This document shows positions 28,132 to 37,784 of a DNA stretch of 64,000 nt, one piece after another. The notes below the pieces were generated by a model. It saw only the letters and a list, made by a program, of their open reading frames with translations. It was not told the DNA's origin and did not search any database. The DNA lies in the NCBI GenBank assembly GCA_963807085.1, contig CAWEBB010000008.1, forward strand, positions 7,576 to 71,575, in the 5' to 3' direction. The first letter of the stretch is position 1. The number at the start of each line of letters is the position of its first letter. The DNA comes from JACKII01 sp963807085. GTDB lineage: Bacteria > Pseudomonadota > Alphaproteobacteria > Bin95. Position numbers and translations under genes: made by a program.

Positions 28132-28153
28132 GAGCGGGCACGAGCGCCCGCTC
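28132..28153 (-). terminator. stem-loop between binding-protein and permease genes
   Basis: GAGCGGGC and GCCCGCTC form a perfect 8-bp stem around a 6-base loop. In the direction of transcription (minus strand) it is followed by TTTTCT. This fits a leaky intrinsic terminator or a 3'-stabilising hairpin, which commonly makes the binding-protein message more abundant than the permease message. Confidence 0.65.
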
Positions 28154-28191
28154 CGCTGACGTCATTCTAGATTGAAACCGCTCATTCTCGG

Positions 28192-29229
28192 CTAGACACC
28201 AAAGGTGTCGCGCCAAAGTTCTTTCACCTCCGGAATGCCGTTCTTAATCTCGTCGAAGGATGGCCGGATGGTCTTCACTTCCCCAAGCGGCCGAGCACCC
28301 TCGGGCGGTGCGACCTCTGGCCGGACGCTTTCGCTGAATTCCGCAACCTGGGTCTCTGCCGCCGGTATGCTCAGCAGGTATTCCATGTAAAGCTTGCTTG
28401 CGTTCTGGTTCGGCAAGTCTTTCATGATTGCCGACGGCGCGATCATCAGCAGCGTGCCGTCTTCCGGATAAATGAGGCCCAGCGGATTGCCGCGAGACGC
28501 ACTGCGCAAGGTTGTCGCCGTCGGACCGGCTGCGACGGAGCGCTCGCCCGCATTCAGCATGGTGACCGTATCGTTGATCGAGCGGCCAATCTGCGGATTA
28601 TTTTTTTCCAGCTTTTCGAAGAATTCCCAGCCATAGAGCTTCCGCATCATGACGGTCCAGGTGCCGACGTAACCACTGAAGCCCGGATGACCGACGGATA
28701 CCTGGTCTTTCCATTTGGGGTCCAGCAGATCGGTCCACTTTTTCGGAAGTTCCATTCCTTCGGTTTTTTCTTTGTTATAGGTAATGACGATGGCGCCGGC
28801 ACTGGTGACATGGAAGTAGCCGTCGGGGTCAAGGTCCTTAAATACCTCCGACACCTTGGCGGCATTCTCCGGTGTGTATTGCGTCAGCAGGTCCTTGCTT
28901 TTCAAATAGGAATAGTGCCCTAGGTCGGTGGTGCTGATCACGTCGCATTGTTGCACCCCGGCCTGGATATCTTGGTTCAACCGTTGAAAAGCGACCTGGG
29001 CTGTAGTGCGAATGATGTTAACGTCGATCCCGGGGTAAAGCTCCTGGAATTTGGCACCCAGCTTTTCGGCCGTTTCGGCACTGTAGTGCGCCACGTACCA
29101 AGTTACCTGTTCATCGTTTGCCTTGGCGGCTTCGTACAGCTGCTTTTCATGTGGCGTCATATCGGCGGCCAAAGCAGGTGAAATCCCCACGGCCGCTACG
29201 ATGACCGCTGCGCGGATAGCTTTCAGCAT
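28192..29229 (-). CDS. ABC transporter substrate-binding protein (Fe3+-type, family 1)
   Basis: The protein has 345 residues. A signal peptide with basic start, hydrophobic core and 'ALA' cleavage site ('ISPALAADM', about residues 16-24) exports it to the periplasm. The mature part has the lobe-switching pattern of the FbpA/AfuA group: 'VTWYVAHYSAETAEKLGAKF' at the N-terminus, then 'SAGAIVITYNKEKTEG' and 'GYVGTWTVMMRKLYGW'. It is the first gene of the importer operon. Iron, a phosphonate or a small organic acid are all possible ligands; the canonical FbpA Tyr-Tyr pair is not clearly present, so iron is not proven. Confidence 0.85.
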   Translation of the reverse strand: MLKAIRAAVIVAAVGISPALAADMTPHEKQLYEAAKANDEQVTWYVAHYSAETAEKLGAKFQELYPGIDVNIIRTTAQVAFQRLNQDIQAGVQQCDVISTTDLGHYSYLKSKDLLTQYTPENAAKVSEVFKDLDPDGYFHVTSAGAIVITYNKEKTEGMELPKKWTDLLDPKWKDQVSVGHPGFSGYVGTWTVMMRKLYGWEFFEKLEKNNPQIGRSINDTVTMLNAGERSVAAGPTATTLRSASRGNPLGLIYPEDGTLLMIAPSAIMKDLPNQNASKLYMEYLLSIPAAETQVAEFSESVRPEVAPPEGARPLGEVKTIRPSFDEIKNGIPEVKELWRDTFGV

Positions 29230-29442
29230 TGTTTCCTCTCACGTCCTGCGCATCGAACGTTGCGCGTTTGTGTCTTTTTGAGCACTTGGTTCAGGATAAG
29301 CAGGATCCAAAGGAGTGTAAACTGCCCTTCCGTTTCCGCCGATTGCCAGCAGACATACTCGTCTCGCCACCGAAGGGCAGCCAAACGGAGCACGATCACC
29401 GAAACGGAGCCGGGACACGCCGGGCATTTGCTGCAATCGCCG

Positions 29443-31231
29443 TCATTCCGCCGCCTGCAGCATTTCGCGGAACCGGTCGCTCTGTGTCGATAATGTCTCG
29501 TAGGTGCCCGTGGCCGTTAATCGCCCGTGCTCCAGCACAATCACCTTGTCGCAATTGCGCACGGTGCTGAGGCGGTGTGTAACCACGATGACGGTTTTCT
29601 CGCCCTGCAACGCGCCCAGCGCCTCCATCACGGCCCGCTCCGTCACGGTATCGAGCGCACTGGTCGCCTCGTCGAACACAATCAGATCGGGTTCGTGATA
29701 CAGCGCCCGGGCAATCCCGATCCGCTGGCGTTGGCCGCCGGACAAGCGGACGCCGGCCTCGCCGACCAGGGTTTCGTAGCCTTGGTCGAGGGTCAGGACA
29801 AAGTCGTGCAGACAGGCCATGCGCGCCACTCGTTCGATCCGGGCTTGGTCGGTTTTCTTGCGCGACAAGCCGAACGCAATATTGGCCGCAATGCTGTCGT
29901 CCGCCAGATAGATCGATTGCGGTACATAGCCGATGGTTCGTTGCCAGAGCGGCAGGTTGCCCTCGTCAAGCGTCACGCCATCGACGATAACGCTGCCCGA
30001 ACGTGGCCGCAGCAGGCCCAGCACTATATCGATGACGGTGGATTTTCCGGCGCCCGTCGGGCCGACAATGCCCACGCTTGAGCGGCTTTCGATGGTCAGG
30101 TTGAAGTCTTGAAGCGTATCTTCGTTCGCCCCCGGATACCGGTAATAAATGCCCCTCAACTCCATGGTGCCGGTCAAGGAAAGCCGCTCTGTCCTGTCGT
30201 CGCGGACCAGCGGAGGCATCGATTGAAGGTCCGCGAACAGGCTGTCCAGGCTTGGCATCCCGGCCCTCAGCGCTGCGATATCCCGGAAGATCGACTGGGT
30301 TACCGGCATCATCTTGATGCCGGCGAAAGCGAATGCGCCGATAATGGGAAGCACGGACGCAATATCGCCCCCGCGACTGTAAAGGAGCCACAGCACAAAA
30401 ATCAGCATGCCGCCGAAACAGATCGCCTCCATGGCGAAGTGCGGCATGTCGCCGATCAGTTGTATGGTCGCCTGGTGGCGGGCCAAACGCCGCGAAGGGC
30501 GGCGAAAGCGTTTCGCATAGGTGTGCTCTAGGCGCAGCAGCTTTACCTCCTTGATGCCGCTCATCGCTTCCTGGGTGACCTGGAAACGCTCCTGCTGGGC
30601 GACGATCCGTTCTCGTCCGACCGTCAGCAAACGCTGACGCACCTGCCAGTAGATCAACCCGAACACGGTGCCCAGTACGACGGCCGTGACGATGGCGCCG
30701 ATCGGTTCGAGCACCATGAGCAGGCCGAGCAGAAAGACGGCCACCAGTGTGTTGGCGATCAAGCGAATGGCGGGCGCAGCCACTTGGTTTACCACCAGGG
30801 CAGCCTCGGCCAGGATGCTCTTGCCGACCTCCGCCGAATTGTGGGTGAGGAACCACTCGTAAGGTTGGTTCAAATACCGTTCGAGCAAAGAGGTGGCGAT
30901 GGTCTGAATGGCCTCGCGGCTGAACCGCGTAATGCAGTAGAACGTCACGGCCCGGACAACGATGCCGGAGATCACGACGATAAAGACCGCCGCCCCCAGG
31001 AACTGGAGGAATTCCAGTTGCGTTTCAAAGCCGACAAAGTCGCGAAGGTTTCTGAGGGCGGCGTGTTTTTCGATGGCTTCCGGGTCGGCGACCACCGCCA
31101 GGAACGGCAGGATCGATAACACACCAGCAAGGTCAAACAACGCCATTGCCAGCATCAGTGTGACAAGGAAGCCGAACAAGAATCCGATGGTGGCGGCTCA
31201 GGAGAAACAATACTTTGCTATAAACAGTCAT
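29443..31231 (-). CDS. ABC exporter (fused TMD-NBD), N-terminal frameshift near 31190
   Basis: This encodes about 595 residues: six transmembrane helices (1-320) then an ATPase domain with Walker A 'GPTGAGKST', signature 'LSGGQRQRIGIARAL' and Walker B 'LIVFDEATSALD'. It resembles PglK/MsbA-like flippases found in polysaccharide loci. The frame containing most of the gene opens only at a TTG (31179), lacking the first helix's lead. In a neighbouring frame an ATG at 31231 encodes 'MTVYSKVLFLLSRHH', the usual family start, so one base has probably been gained or lost near 31190. It is divergent from the first glycan gene and likely exports a lipid-linked glycan. Confidence 0.83.
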
Positions 31232-31290
31232 GGAGACACCGTAAGCTGACGTTTCCGCGTTAGCCACTGCCAGGCAGGAGAGTTAAGAGG

Positions 31291-32286
31291 ATGCTGCGCA
31301 CGAACGGCTTGAATGTGCGCGTGCTTTCATGCCTTGGGGCGGACCTGGAAATCGACTTGCTCCCCCATTTCCTGCATCATTACCAAGGGCTTGGGATCTC
31401 CGCCAACAAAATCCATTTCCTTCTGAACAGCCAGGACGATCAATCGCCGTCTCTGCAGGCTGCCCGCCGGATTTTGCACGCGGCCGGCGCACCGGCGCCG
31501 GAATGGTGGATCGCCCCCTACACCAGCGACGGCATGTGGGAACAGCGCCGCCGCCTCCAAGCTCGTGTCGCCCGATCAGGCGAATGGATAATCAACGCCG
31601 ACGCAGACGAACACCACCGCTACCCGGCGTCTCTGGCTGAGGTTATCCGGTACTGTGAGCGACACGCCTACAACTGTGTACAGGGCGTCCTGATCGACCG
31701 TCTTGCCCCCGGCGGTGAATTGAAACCCGTTGACGCTGCGGTGGCACTCTCCCGCCAGTTCCCCATCGAAGCGGAGATTGCTCTTTCGGTCATCGGCACC
31801 GGAAGCAGCCATGGTCCGGACGCTACGGTGAAGCTGATGCTGCATCGGGCGGACGTGTTCCCCCGTCGAGGCGGCCACAACCCGCTTGGCAACGGTGTGC
31901 CTCTTTCATTTCTGGCGGGCGACAAGCTGGCGGGTTTCCGCGCAATACACAATCCGGCCTTTCGCTTTCGCTTTCCCTTTCAGGTTCATCATTACAAATG
32001 GACGGCGACCAGAGAGATCAGCTATGAGCGGCGGGTTGCAACGCCCGGCGCCAGTTCGGCGGGCAGGGAATTTGGCGGCAAGATGTTGATGCACATACAA
32101 AAAGCCGGCGGTATCGACCTGGGCCGCGCGGCGGTACGGCGGCCTGCAGACATGCTCGCAAATGACTGGAAGGGAACGATGCGCCGGATGCGCGTCGAAG
32201 CGGCCCTGCGCCGGCAATTCAGACGGGCGGTGACACTGATCCCCGTCCGGCAGTTCCATTTTAGGGGCAGAGATGCCCGTCGCTGA
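31291..32286 (+). CDS. GT-A-like glycosyltransferase, paralogue 1
   Basis: This is a 331-residue cytoplasmic protein, paralogous over its whole length to the product of 34383-35339. Shared blocks are 'WWIAPYTSDGMWEQRR', 'WIINADADEHHRYP' (DxD metal site), 'VQGVLIDRLAPGG', 'TVKLML', 'RRGGHNP' and 'NPAFRFRFPFQVHHYKWT'. The architecture suits Glyco_tranf_2_4 or GT92-like enzymes that use a nucleotide sugar and Mn2+. The first gene of the forward glycan operon, it starts 60 bases beyond the divergent exporter start. The sugar and acceptor are unknown. The family is assigned from motifs by eye, so it is tentative. Confidence 0.7.
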   Translation: MLRTNGLNVRVLSCLGADLEIDLLPHFLHHYQGLGISANKIHFLLNSQDDQSPSLQAARRILHAAGAPAPEWWIAPYTSDGMWEQRRRLQARVARSGEWIINADADEHHRYPASLAEVIRYCERHAYNCVQGVLIDRLAPGGELKPVDAAVALSRQFPIEAEIALSVIGTGSSHGPDATVKLMLHRADVFPRRGGHNPLGNGVPLSFLAGDKLAGFRAIHNPAFRFRFPFQVHHYKWTATREISYERRVATPGASSAGREFGGKMLMHIQKAGGIDLGRAAVRRPADMLANDWKGTMRRMRVEAALRRQFRRAVTLIPVRQFHFRGRDARR

Positions 32287-32349
32287 AAGGCCCGCTGCTG
32301 AACAGTCCGTCGCGACCCACCACCCCCCCGAGCCGCAAACGGGCGGCGT

Positions 32350-33381
32350 ATGATGGCAAATCGCGGGACCCCCACCGTCAGCATTTTGATGTCCGTTCAC
32401 GACGGGCGGTTTTTGGCGCAGGCGGTCCGTTCGTTGCTCGCCCAGGAATGGCCGTCATTTGAACTCGTGGTGGTCGATGACGGCAGCGATGGCGACACCC
32501 GGGACCTGCTGGAGCGCCTTGACGAACAGGACGACCGGATGGTGATCCTGCGGAATGAGGCCCGTCTGGGATTACCGGCCGCCCTGAACCGGGGCTTGGC
32601 GCTTTGCCGCGCTCCCCTGGTCGCGCGCGCGGACGCGGACGATGTATACCGGCCGGATCGGCTTCGCCGCCAAGTAGCGGTCTTTGACAAACGTCCACGG
32701 CTGGCAGCCTTGTCCTGCGGCTACAGGAGGATAGATGCGGAGGGGCGAGTGCTATTCGTCCGACGGCCGGTCAACGGCCCGGAGCGCATTCGCTTTCGTG
32801 CCATGTTCGAGAACTCGCTGTTGCATCCCGGAACGATGTTTCGCGCTGAATGGGTGCGCCGTGTCGGCGGTTATGACCAGCAGTTTTGGACGGCTCAGGA
32901 CAGCGACCTGTGGGGCCGGCTGATGCATATCGGCGAACTCGATAATCTTGCAGAGCCGCTCGTCGATTGGCGCAAGCACAAATGCTCAACACTCGGCGCT
33001 CGGGGGTGTGCGGGCAAAAAATTGAGCCTGGAAGTCCCGGTGCGTCTCCAGGCCACCTATTTGGACTCGGAACCCGATTACAAGCGCGGGCCGGCCGCGG
33101 TTGGAACATGGCGCAGCCATACCAAACAGCCGCTTGCGACGGTTTTGACTGGAGAACGGCAATTGAGACGAATTTTCGCGCATGCCAAGCAGCGGGAAAT
33201 CCCCGAGGTTCTTAAGGATTTTCGTTCGACAACCGCATTCGCGCTGCGTCGCCAGGCGCGATGGCATTCAGGGCAGAACCCAGTGGCGGCGCTCGGCATG
33301 CTGGCGAGGGCCGTTCAATGGCGGTGCCTTGACCCGTCCGCTGCCCAGCATTTCGATCCCCGGGACTGTCGCGTTGATTGA
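32350..33381 (+). CDS. family 2 glycosyltransferase
   Basis: This 343-residue GT-A enzyme shows 'VSILMSVHDGRFLAQAVRSL' at the N-terminus, the nucleotide-binding 'VVVDDGSDGDTRDLL' and the DxD-type 'LVARADADDVYRPDRL'. A later 'GGYDQQFWTAQDSDLWGRL' holds the catalytic acidic residue (ED/QDSD). A basic C-terminal extension of about 90 residues follows. It transfers a sugar to a growing glycan on the cytoplasmic face. Two adjacent ATGs (32350, 32353) are possible starts. The next gene overlaps its stop. Confidence 0.88.
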   Translation: MMANRGTPTVSILMSVHDGRFLAQAVRSLLAQEWPSFELVVVDDGSDGDTRDLLERLDEQDDRMVILRNEARLGLPAALNRGLALCRAPLVARADADDVYRPDRLRRQVAVFDKRPRLAALSCGYRRIDAEGRVLFVRRPVNGPERIRFRAMFENSLLHPGTMFRAEWVRRVGGYDQQFWTAQDSDLWGRLMHIGELDNLAEPLVDWRKHKCSTLGARGCAGKKLSLEVPVRLQATYLDSEPDYKRGPAAVGTWRSHTKQPLATVLTGERQLRRIFAHAKQREIPEVLKDFRSTTAFALRRQARWHSGQNPVAALGMLARAVQWRCLDPSAAQHFDPRDCRVD

Positions 33382-34393
33382 TCCTTCCACCGAACCCGCG
33401 GCCCGGCTGGCGGCACCGAACGGTGCCGGCGCCAATCTGCGATCCCACAGCGGCCCCCTTTTCGAGGGCGCAAACTCGCGCCGCCACGTAAGACACTCCA
33501 TTCGACGATACCGGCTGCTGGGAAGATGGCTCGGGTGGCGCCACCGCAGGGCGTTATCAAGCGTTGAGGTCATGGTGCAGTTTGCGGGGTTTCCGCGATC
33601 CGGGCACTCGCTGATCGGCGCGCTGCTCAACGGCCACCCCCAGGCAGCGGTGGCGCACGAACTCGACCTGATGGGCCTTTTCCGCAAAGGGCTGACGGAA
33701 CGGGAACTGGGCGGGCTGATCCTCCACAACGCCGTGGAGTTCGGCCGGCACGGTCAATGGTGGAACGGTTTCCGGTATGCAAGCGAGGCTACGCCAGAGG
33801 AACAGGCCAATCCGTTGTGCGTCATCGGCGACAAAAAGGGCGATTGGGCCACCCGTTGGTGTGCGGAACAGCCGGACCTGATTACACGTTTCGCTGCCGA
33901 ATGCTCGCCTCGAAGCAGGTGGATCATGGTCAGCCGCCATCCGTTCGACAATGTCGCCACCATGTCGCTGCGCAAGGGGGGCGAATATGATCGCCTGCGC
34001 ATCGACCATTCACCGCACGAGTCTTTCCAGGCCGCATTGGCCGCCGCCCAGACGGACGGAAAAATCTCCGCGGTGGTCAGTGATGAGATGGTGCAAGACT
34101 ACCGGGCGCTGTCTTCTGCTGTGGCCGAAATGGAAGCCCGCGTTCCTGCCGGGGATTGGCACGAGATCGTCTATGAAGACTTCGTGAAGTCGCCGGCCGA
34201 TCATCTCCCACAACTTGCCGCGTTCCTGGGCCTCGCGCCGACGGCGGAATGGATCAGCCGGTCATCGGCAATGGTGCGGGAAAGTGCGAACCGGAGTCGT
34301 TTCCAGCTTGAGTGGCGGGACGACCAGAAAGCCGCGCTTCGTCAAACCATTGCAGCGCATGATTTCTTGCGAGCCTACAGCGATGACTGCTAG
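33374..34393 (+). CDS. sulfotransferase
   Basis: The protein has about 339 residues from a TTG at 33374 that overlaps the upstream stop; an ATG at 33572 is an alternative that starts right before the active site. The PAPS phosphosulfate loop is 'VQFAGFPRSGHSLIGALLNG' and the 3'-phosphate motif is 'RWIMVSRHPFDNVATMSL'. The N-terminal 60 or so residues are basic and may touch the membrane. It should move sulfate from PAPS to a glycan hydroxyl or similar acceptor. It overlaps the following gene by 11 bases (34383-34393), implying translational coupling. Confidence 0.78.
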   Translation: MIDPSTEPAARLAAPNGAGANLRSHSGPLFEGANSRRHVRHSIRRYRLLGRWLGWRHRRALSSVEVMVQFAGFPRSGHSLIGALLNGHPQAAVAHELDLMGLFRKGLTERELGGLILHNAVEFGRHGQWWNGFRYASEATPEEQANPLCVIGDKKGDWATRWCAEQPDLITRFAAECSPRSRWIMVSRHPFDNVATMSLRKGGEYDRLRIDHSPHESFQAALAAAQTDGKISAVVSDEMVQDYRALSSAVAEMEARVPAGDWHEIVYEDFVKSPADHLPQLAAFLGLAPTAEWISRSSAMVRESANRSRFQLEWRDDQKAALRQTIAAHDFLRAYSDDC

Positions 34394-35339
34394 GGCCCCA
34401 CTGCTGATCACCTGTCTCGGGGTGGAGCACGACCTCCCGTTGTTGCCGCACTTTTTGCAACACTATCTCCGTTTGGGGATATTGGCGGGCGATATCCATA
34501 TCATCCTTAATGCGCGCGATGGCACGTTCCCCGGGATGGATACCGCGCGGGAGATCCTGGCCCGGCACAATGTGCACAATACAATCAAATGGATTGCGCC
34601 CTATACGTCGGATGCGATGTGGGAGAAGCGGCGGCAAGTGCAGAGCCAGGTCGCGGGCCAAACGAACTGGCTTCTGAGCGCCGACATTGACGAAATGCAC
34701 GAGTACCCGGAGCCCCTGCCGACCTTCCTCGCCCGCTGCGAGAGGCTTGGCGTGGATGCCGTCCAGGGGCCGTTGATCGATCGCCTGGCTCCTGAAGGTC
34801 GGCTGGCACCGGTCGCGGCGGACACCCCCCTTGCCGCGCAATACCCGATCGAGGCGGCCGTCATGGAAAGGCTCGGCGGCGAATCCTACGACCGGCGCGG
34901 CACGGTGAAATTGATGGCGATGCGCGGCTCCATCCTGCCGAGCCGCGGCGGCCATCGCCCGCAACGGCATTGTTCGCCGCACCATCTCTATGGTCTGGCG
35001 CTGGGAGATTTTCCGGCGATTTCAAGACCGGCTTTCCGCTTTCGCGTGCCGACGCGCGTGCACCATTACCATTGGACGGACAGCCTGGCGGCTCGTCTGC
35101 GCATCCGCCTTGCGACGCCCGGCGTCAGCAAGGCCGGAGGGGACTACGGAGCGAAGCAGTTGGCCCATATCGAACGGCATGACGGCATAGCGCTTGACCA
35201 GATCACGGTGGCAGCGCCGGGTTCCGCGCAGGATTGGCGGAGAACATTGAGGTCGCTTCGCTGGGAGGGCAGGCTTCGCAGCCTGCTCGCGCCGGCGACG
35301 GATCGCTACTGGGCTCTGCGGAACAGGATGGGCCGGTGA
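34383..35339 (+). CDS. GT-A-like glycosyltransferase, paralogue 2
   Basis: This 318-residue protein is the partner of the one at 31291-32286. Equivalent blocks are 'WIAPYTSDAMWEKRR', 'WLLSADIDEMHEYP' (DxD), 'VQGPLIDRLAPEG', 'TVKLMAMR', 'SRGGHRP' and 'RPAFRFRVPTRVHHYHWT'. The start ATG at 34383 overlaps the sulfotransferase stop, and its stop overlaps the next gene's GTG start, so the three genes are translationally coupled. A longer frame opens at 34215 but the extra residues lie inside the sulfotransferase. It arose by duplication and probably has a different acceptor. Confidence 0.7.
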   Translation: MTARAPLLITCLGVEHDLPLLPHFLQHYLRLGILAGDIHIILNARDGTFPGMDTAREILARHNVHNTIKWIAPYTSDAMWEKRRQVQSQVAGQTNWLLSADIDEMHEYPEPLPTFLARCERLGVDAVQGPLIDRLAPEGRLAPVAADTPLAAQYPIEAAVMERLGGESYDRRGTVKLMAMRGSILPSRGGHRPQRHCSPHHLYGLALGDFPAISRPAFRFRVPTRVHHYHWTDSLAARLRIRLATPGVSKAGGDYGAKQLAHIERHDGIALDQITVAAPGSAQDWRRTLRSLRWEGRLRSLLAPATDRYWALRNRMGR

Positions 35340-36541
35340 GCGACTGGAACACAACGCAGCTGACGTTCGGGAGCAGCGAGCAGCGTTTCCACGCACATAG
35401 CTACTATGATATTCCCGTCATTGACGGGCAAGATCGGCGGGTCCTGGCCCACTGCATGCATTTCGCCGGCCGGCACCCAACCGGAGACGATCGGGTAGAC
35501 ATCGGTTTGGTTGAACTGGCTTCACCGGGAAGCTGGCGCCAAATCGGCAAATCCCGGGCCTGGAGTTGGCAGCAGGGGCCGATGGCGCAATGGGTTGCGG
35601 GCGGTCCCTGGCTCGTGTTCAACGACCGGGAGGCGGGCGGAAGAGATGGGGATCGGTTTGTCGCCCGGCTGCTGAACGCCGACAGCGGCGAGGCCCGGAC
35701 TCTGCCGCGGGCGGTCTATGCAGTCGACGGCCATGGAACCTTTGCCCTCTCGCTCAACCTGGCCCGGCTCGAGACACTGCGCCCCGGCTATGGCTATGCA
35801 GACGGAGCGTATGCCGGTTTGGCGGCCCGGGCGCCATCGGCCGACGGTATTTGGCGCCTGCAATTGGACGGGAGCCGGCTGGACGGAAGCCGGGAAACAT
35901 TGTTGCTTTCGCTCGAGCGCGCCGTTGCCTTTCTGCTGGAGCGACTGCCGCTCCGCCAGCGCTGGCGGCACCGTTTGGCGCGCTTTCATTACTGGTTCAA
36001 TCATATCAAGATTTCGCCGGACGGGTGCCGCTTTACCGTGAAGCTCCGCTGGCGACGGCGGGGCCAGCCGTGGAACAACCGGATGGGTGTCAGCCTGACA
36101 GCCGCGGTTGACGGCACCGACCTACGCCTTCTCGCCGATGCGACGTCGCACGTTATCTGGCTCAACGCGCAGGAAGCCTATTTCTGGCGCGCTGGGGAGT
36201 TGGCACTGTTTGCCGACACGTCGCCGACCGGCCGGAGAGTTCGCGCCATAGCACCGGGGTTGGTCGATCAGAACGTGCACTTCCGACACGTGCCGCCACA
36301 CGCGGCAAGGACTCTGGGGCAGGCGGTATTCGACACCCCCTATCAGAAAACGGTGCGCGTTGTGCAATATGAAGATACCACGGGCGCGCATCGGACAATC
36401 GCGCGGTTTGCCAACCACGTCCCGGCCCGTGGCCCCTTCCGGTGCGACCTGCATCCCGTCCCGACTTCGGATGGCCGGCACCTGGTTGTGACTTCTCTTC
36501 AGGATGGCGGCCGGCAAATTTATCGGCTATCGCAGGGCTAG
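35336..36541 (+). CDS. predicted beta-propeller protein of the glycan locus
   Basis: This 401-residue protein starts at a GTG whose last bases overlap the upstream TGA (35337-35339). Repeated short blocks rich in aromatic residues, with 'SPDGCRFTVKL' and 'TSDGRHLVVTSLQDG' motifs, look like TolB/oligogalacturonide-lyase-type propeller blades. A His-rich opening 'QRFHAHSYYDIPVI' and 'HFRHVPPHAARTL' are visible but no catalytic set is clear. There is no signal peptide or membrane helix. It may bind or modify the glycan being made. The family is unknown to me; the fold is inferred. Confidence 0.55.
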   Translation: MSDWNTTQLTFGSSEQRFHAHSYYDIPVIDGQDRRVLAHCMHFAGRHPTGDDRVDIGLVELASPGSWRQIGKSRAWSWQQGPMAQWVAGGPWLVFNDREAGGRDGDRFVARLLNADSGEARTLPRAVYAVDGHGTFALSLNLARLETLRPGYGYADGAYAGLAARAPSADGIWRLQLDGSRLDGSRETLLLSLERAVAFLLERLPLRQRWRHRLARFHYWFNHIKISPDGCRFTVKLRWRRRGQPWNNRMGVSLTAAVDGTDLRLLADATSHVIWLNAQEAYFWRAGELALFADTSPTGRRVRAIAPGLVDQNVHFRHVPPHAARTLGQAVFDTPYQKTVRVVQYEDTTGAHRTIARFANHVPARGPFRCDLHPVPTSDGRHLVVTSLQDGGRQIYRLSQG

Positions 36542-36921
36542 TTTCCGAAAACGAGCCAGACCTTGGGTGGTAACATTGCGCGTAGCGCCGTTTCATCACG
36601 GCGAAGCTTGAGGCAATCGGCCATTTTTTCCGACGACCGGTGCCGCATCGTTACCGGTCCCACTGGCGCTTTGCGTTAAGTTTGCCGCGCTTGACCGGCG
36701 GTCTGACGTCCTCTATCGCTGTATCGTAATCAGCATTTTATCCTATCCAGACTTGGTGGCGACCCACAAGGCGCGGCTGGAACTTGACGAAGGTATGGCA
36801 TCTAAACCAAACGGCAGGCTCTCCCACGGTTACGAGAATCCGCCCCCGGTGGCGCTGACAACACGACCGTGCAAACGGTGCAATCGATTGAGCGGACGGT
36901 CGATGGAGGGCCGGGCGAGCG
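36542..36921. other. 380-base gap within the glycan locus
   Basis: No supported gene or RNA was seen. The first 60 bases after the propeller gene contain open frames on the minus strand without similarity. The gap probably holds a terminator and the promoter for the downstream Stf0-type gene. GGAGGG at 36905-36910 is that gene's ribosome site. Confidence 0.5.
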
Positions 36922-37776
36922 GTGAGTGAACTAACTCAGGACCGCAGGTCTGACACCACAGGCGTCCACGCGCCGGCCCGGCGCTTCCGGTTCGTGCTTC
37001 TCTGCCATCAACGCAGCGGCAGCAACGCGCTCAGTTCCATGTTGAACGCTGACCCCCGCATTGCGTTATACGGTCAGCTATTCAACCATTTTTATGGCTA
37101 TTGGCGGCGGAACCGCCGAATGGGGCTGACCCGGTACAAGGCGCACCCGGCAGCGATGCAGCATTTCGGCCAAAAACCGCCGCTGCGTCCCCGGCTCGAG
37201 CGGGCATTCGTTTCGATGACTCCGAGACAGATCGAGCTCGGTGCCTTCATGGATCAATTTTGGCGCCGTTACAAAACGGATCAAACGCTGGATGCGGTCG
37301 GATTCAAGCTGCACGACTTGCAGGTCAGCGACCGCGACTTGGCGGATTTGGCGACGAACCACGCCGATGGTGTGGTTGTGCTCTGGAGGCGCAACCTTTT
37401 GAAGGCCGCGGTTTCATGGGGCTATGCCGTCAAGACCGATGTCTGGACCCGTAAAAGCAGCAGCGGCGGCCAACAACCGGTATTTCGGCTGGATCCCGAT
37501 GAAATCGGCTGGTTCATCGACAAGACTAGGCGCGAGGTCGAGGGGTGGAAACGCATCATGGCGGAGAGCGGGGCAAACACGCTGGAGCTGGTCTACGAAG
37601 ACGATGTCGAGACCCGTCGTCTTGAAAAACTGTATGGCTTTTTGCGCGTTCCGTATTCGGGCCCACCCGAGTTTAGGACCAAGCGTCTGGCCGGCTCCCG
37701 GTACGAGCACATCGCCAACGCGGAGGAGCTGGACCGGCGGTTCGGTTGCGATGACACCGGCCGGCTGTTCGGATAG
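36922..37776 (+). CDS. Stf0-like sulfotransferase
   Basis: This is a 284-residue protein starting at a GTG. Its 5'-PAPS loop 'FVLLCHQRSGSNALSSML' and 3' binding motif 'VVLWRRNLLKAAVSWGYAV' match the Stf0/trehalose-2-sulfotransferase group. The conserved Glu/Asp-rich region 'LVYEDDVETRRLEKL' follows, then 'RLAGSRYEHIANAEEL'. It would sulfate a carbohydrate or glycolipid in the cytoplasm. It begins a second run of genes and is followed after 8 bases by the AsnB-like gene. With the other sulfotransferase it implies a sulfated product. Confidence 0.82.
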   Translation: MSELTQDRRSDTTGVHAPARRFRFVLLCHQRSGSNALSSMLNADPRIALYGQLFNHFYGYWRRNRRMGLTRYKAHPAAMQHFGQKPPLRPRLERAFVSMTPRQIELGAFMDQFWRRYKTDQTLDAVGFKLHDLQVSDRDLADLATNHADGVVVLWRRNLLKAAVSWGYAVKTDVWTRKSSSGGQQPVFRLDPDEIGWFIDKTRREVEGWKRIMAESGANTLELVYEDDVETRRLEKLYGFLRVPYSGPPEFRTKRLAGSRYEHIANAEELDRRFGCDDTGRLFG

Positions 37777-37784
37777 CAGACGGT

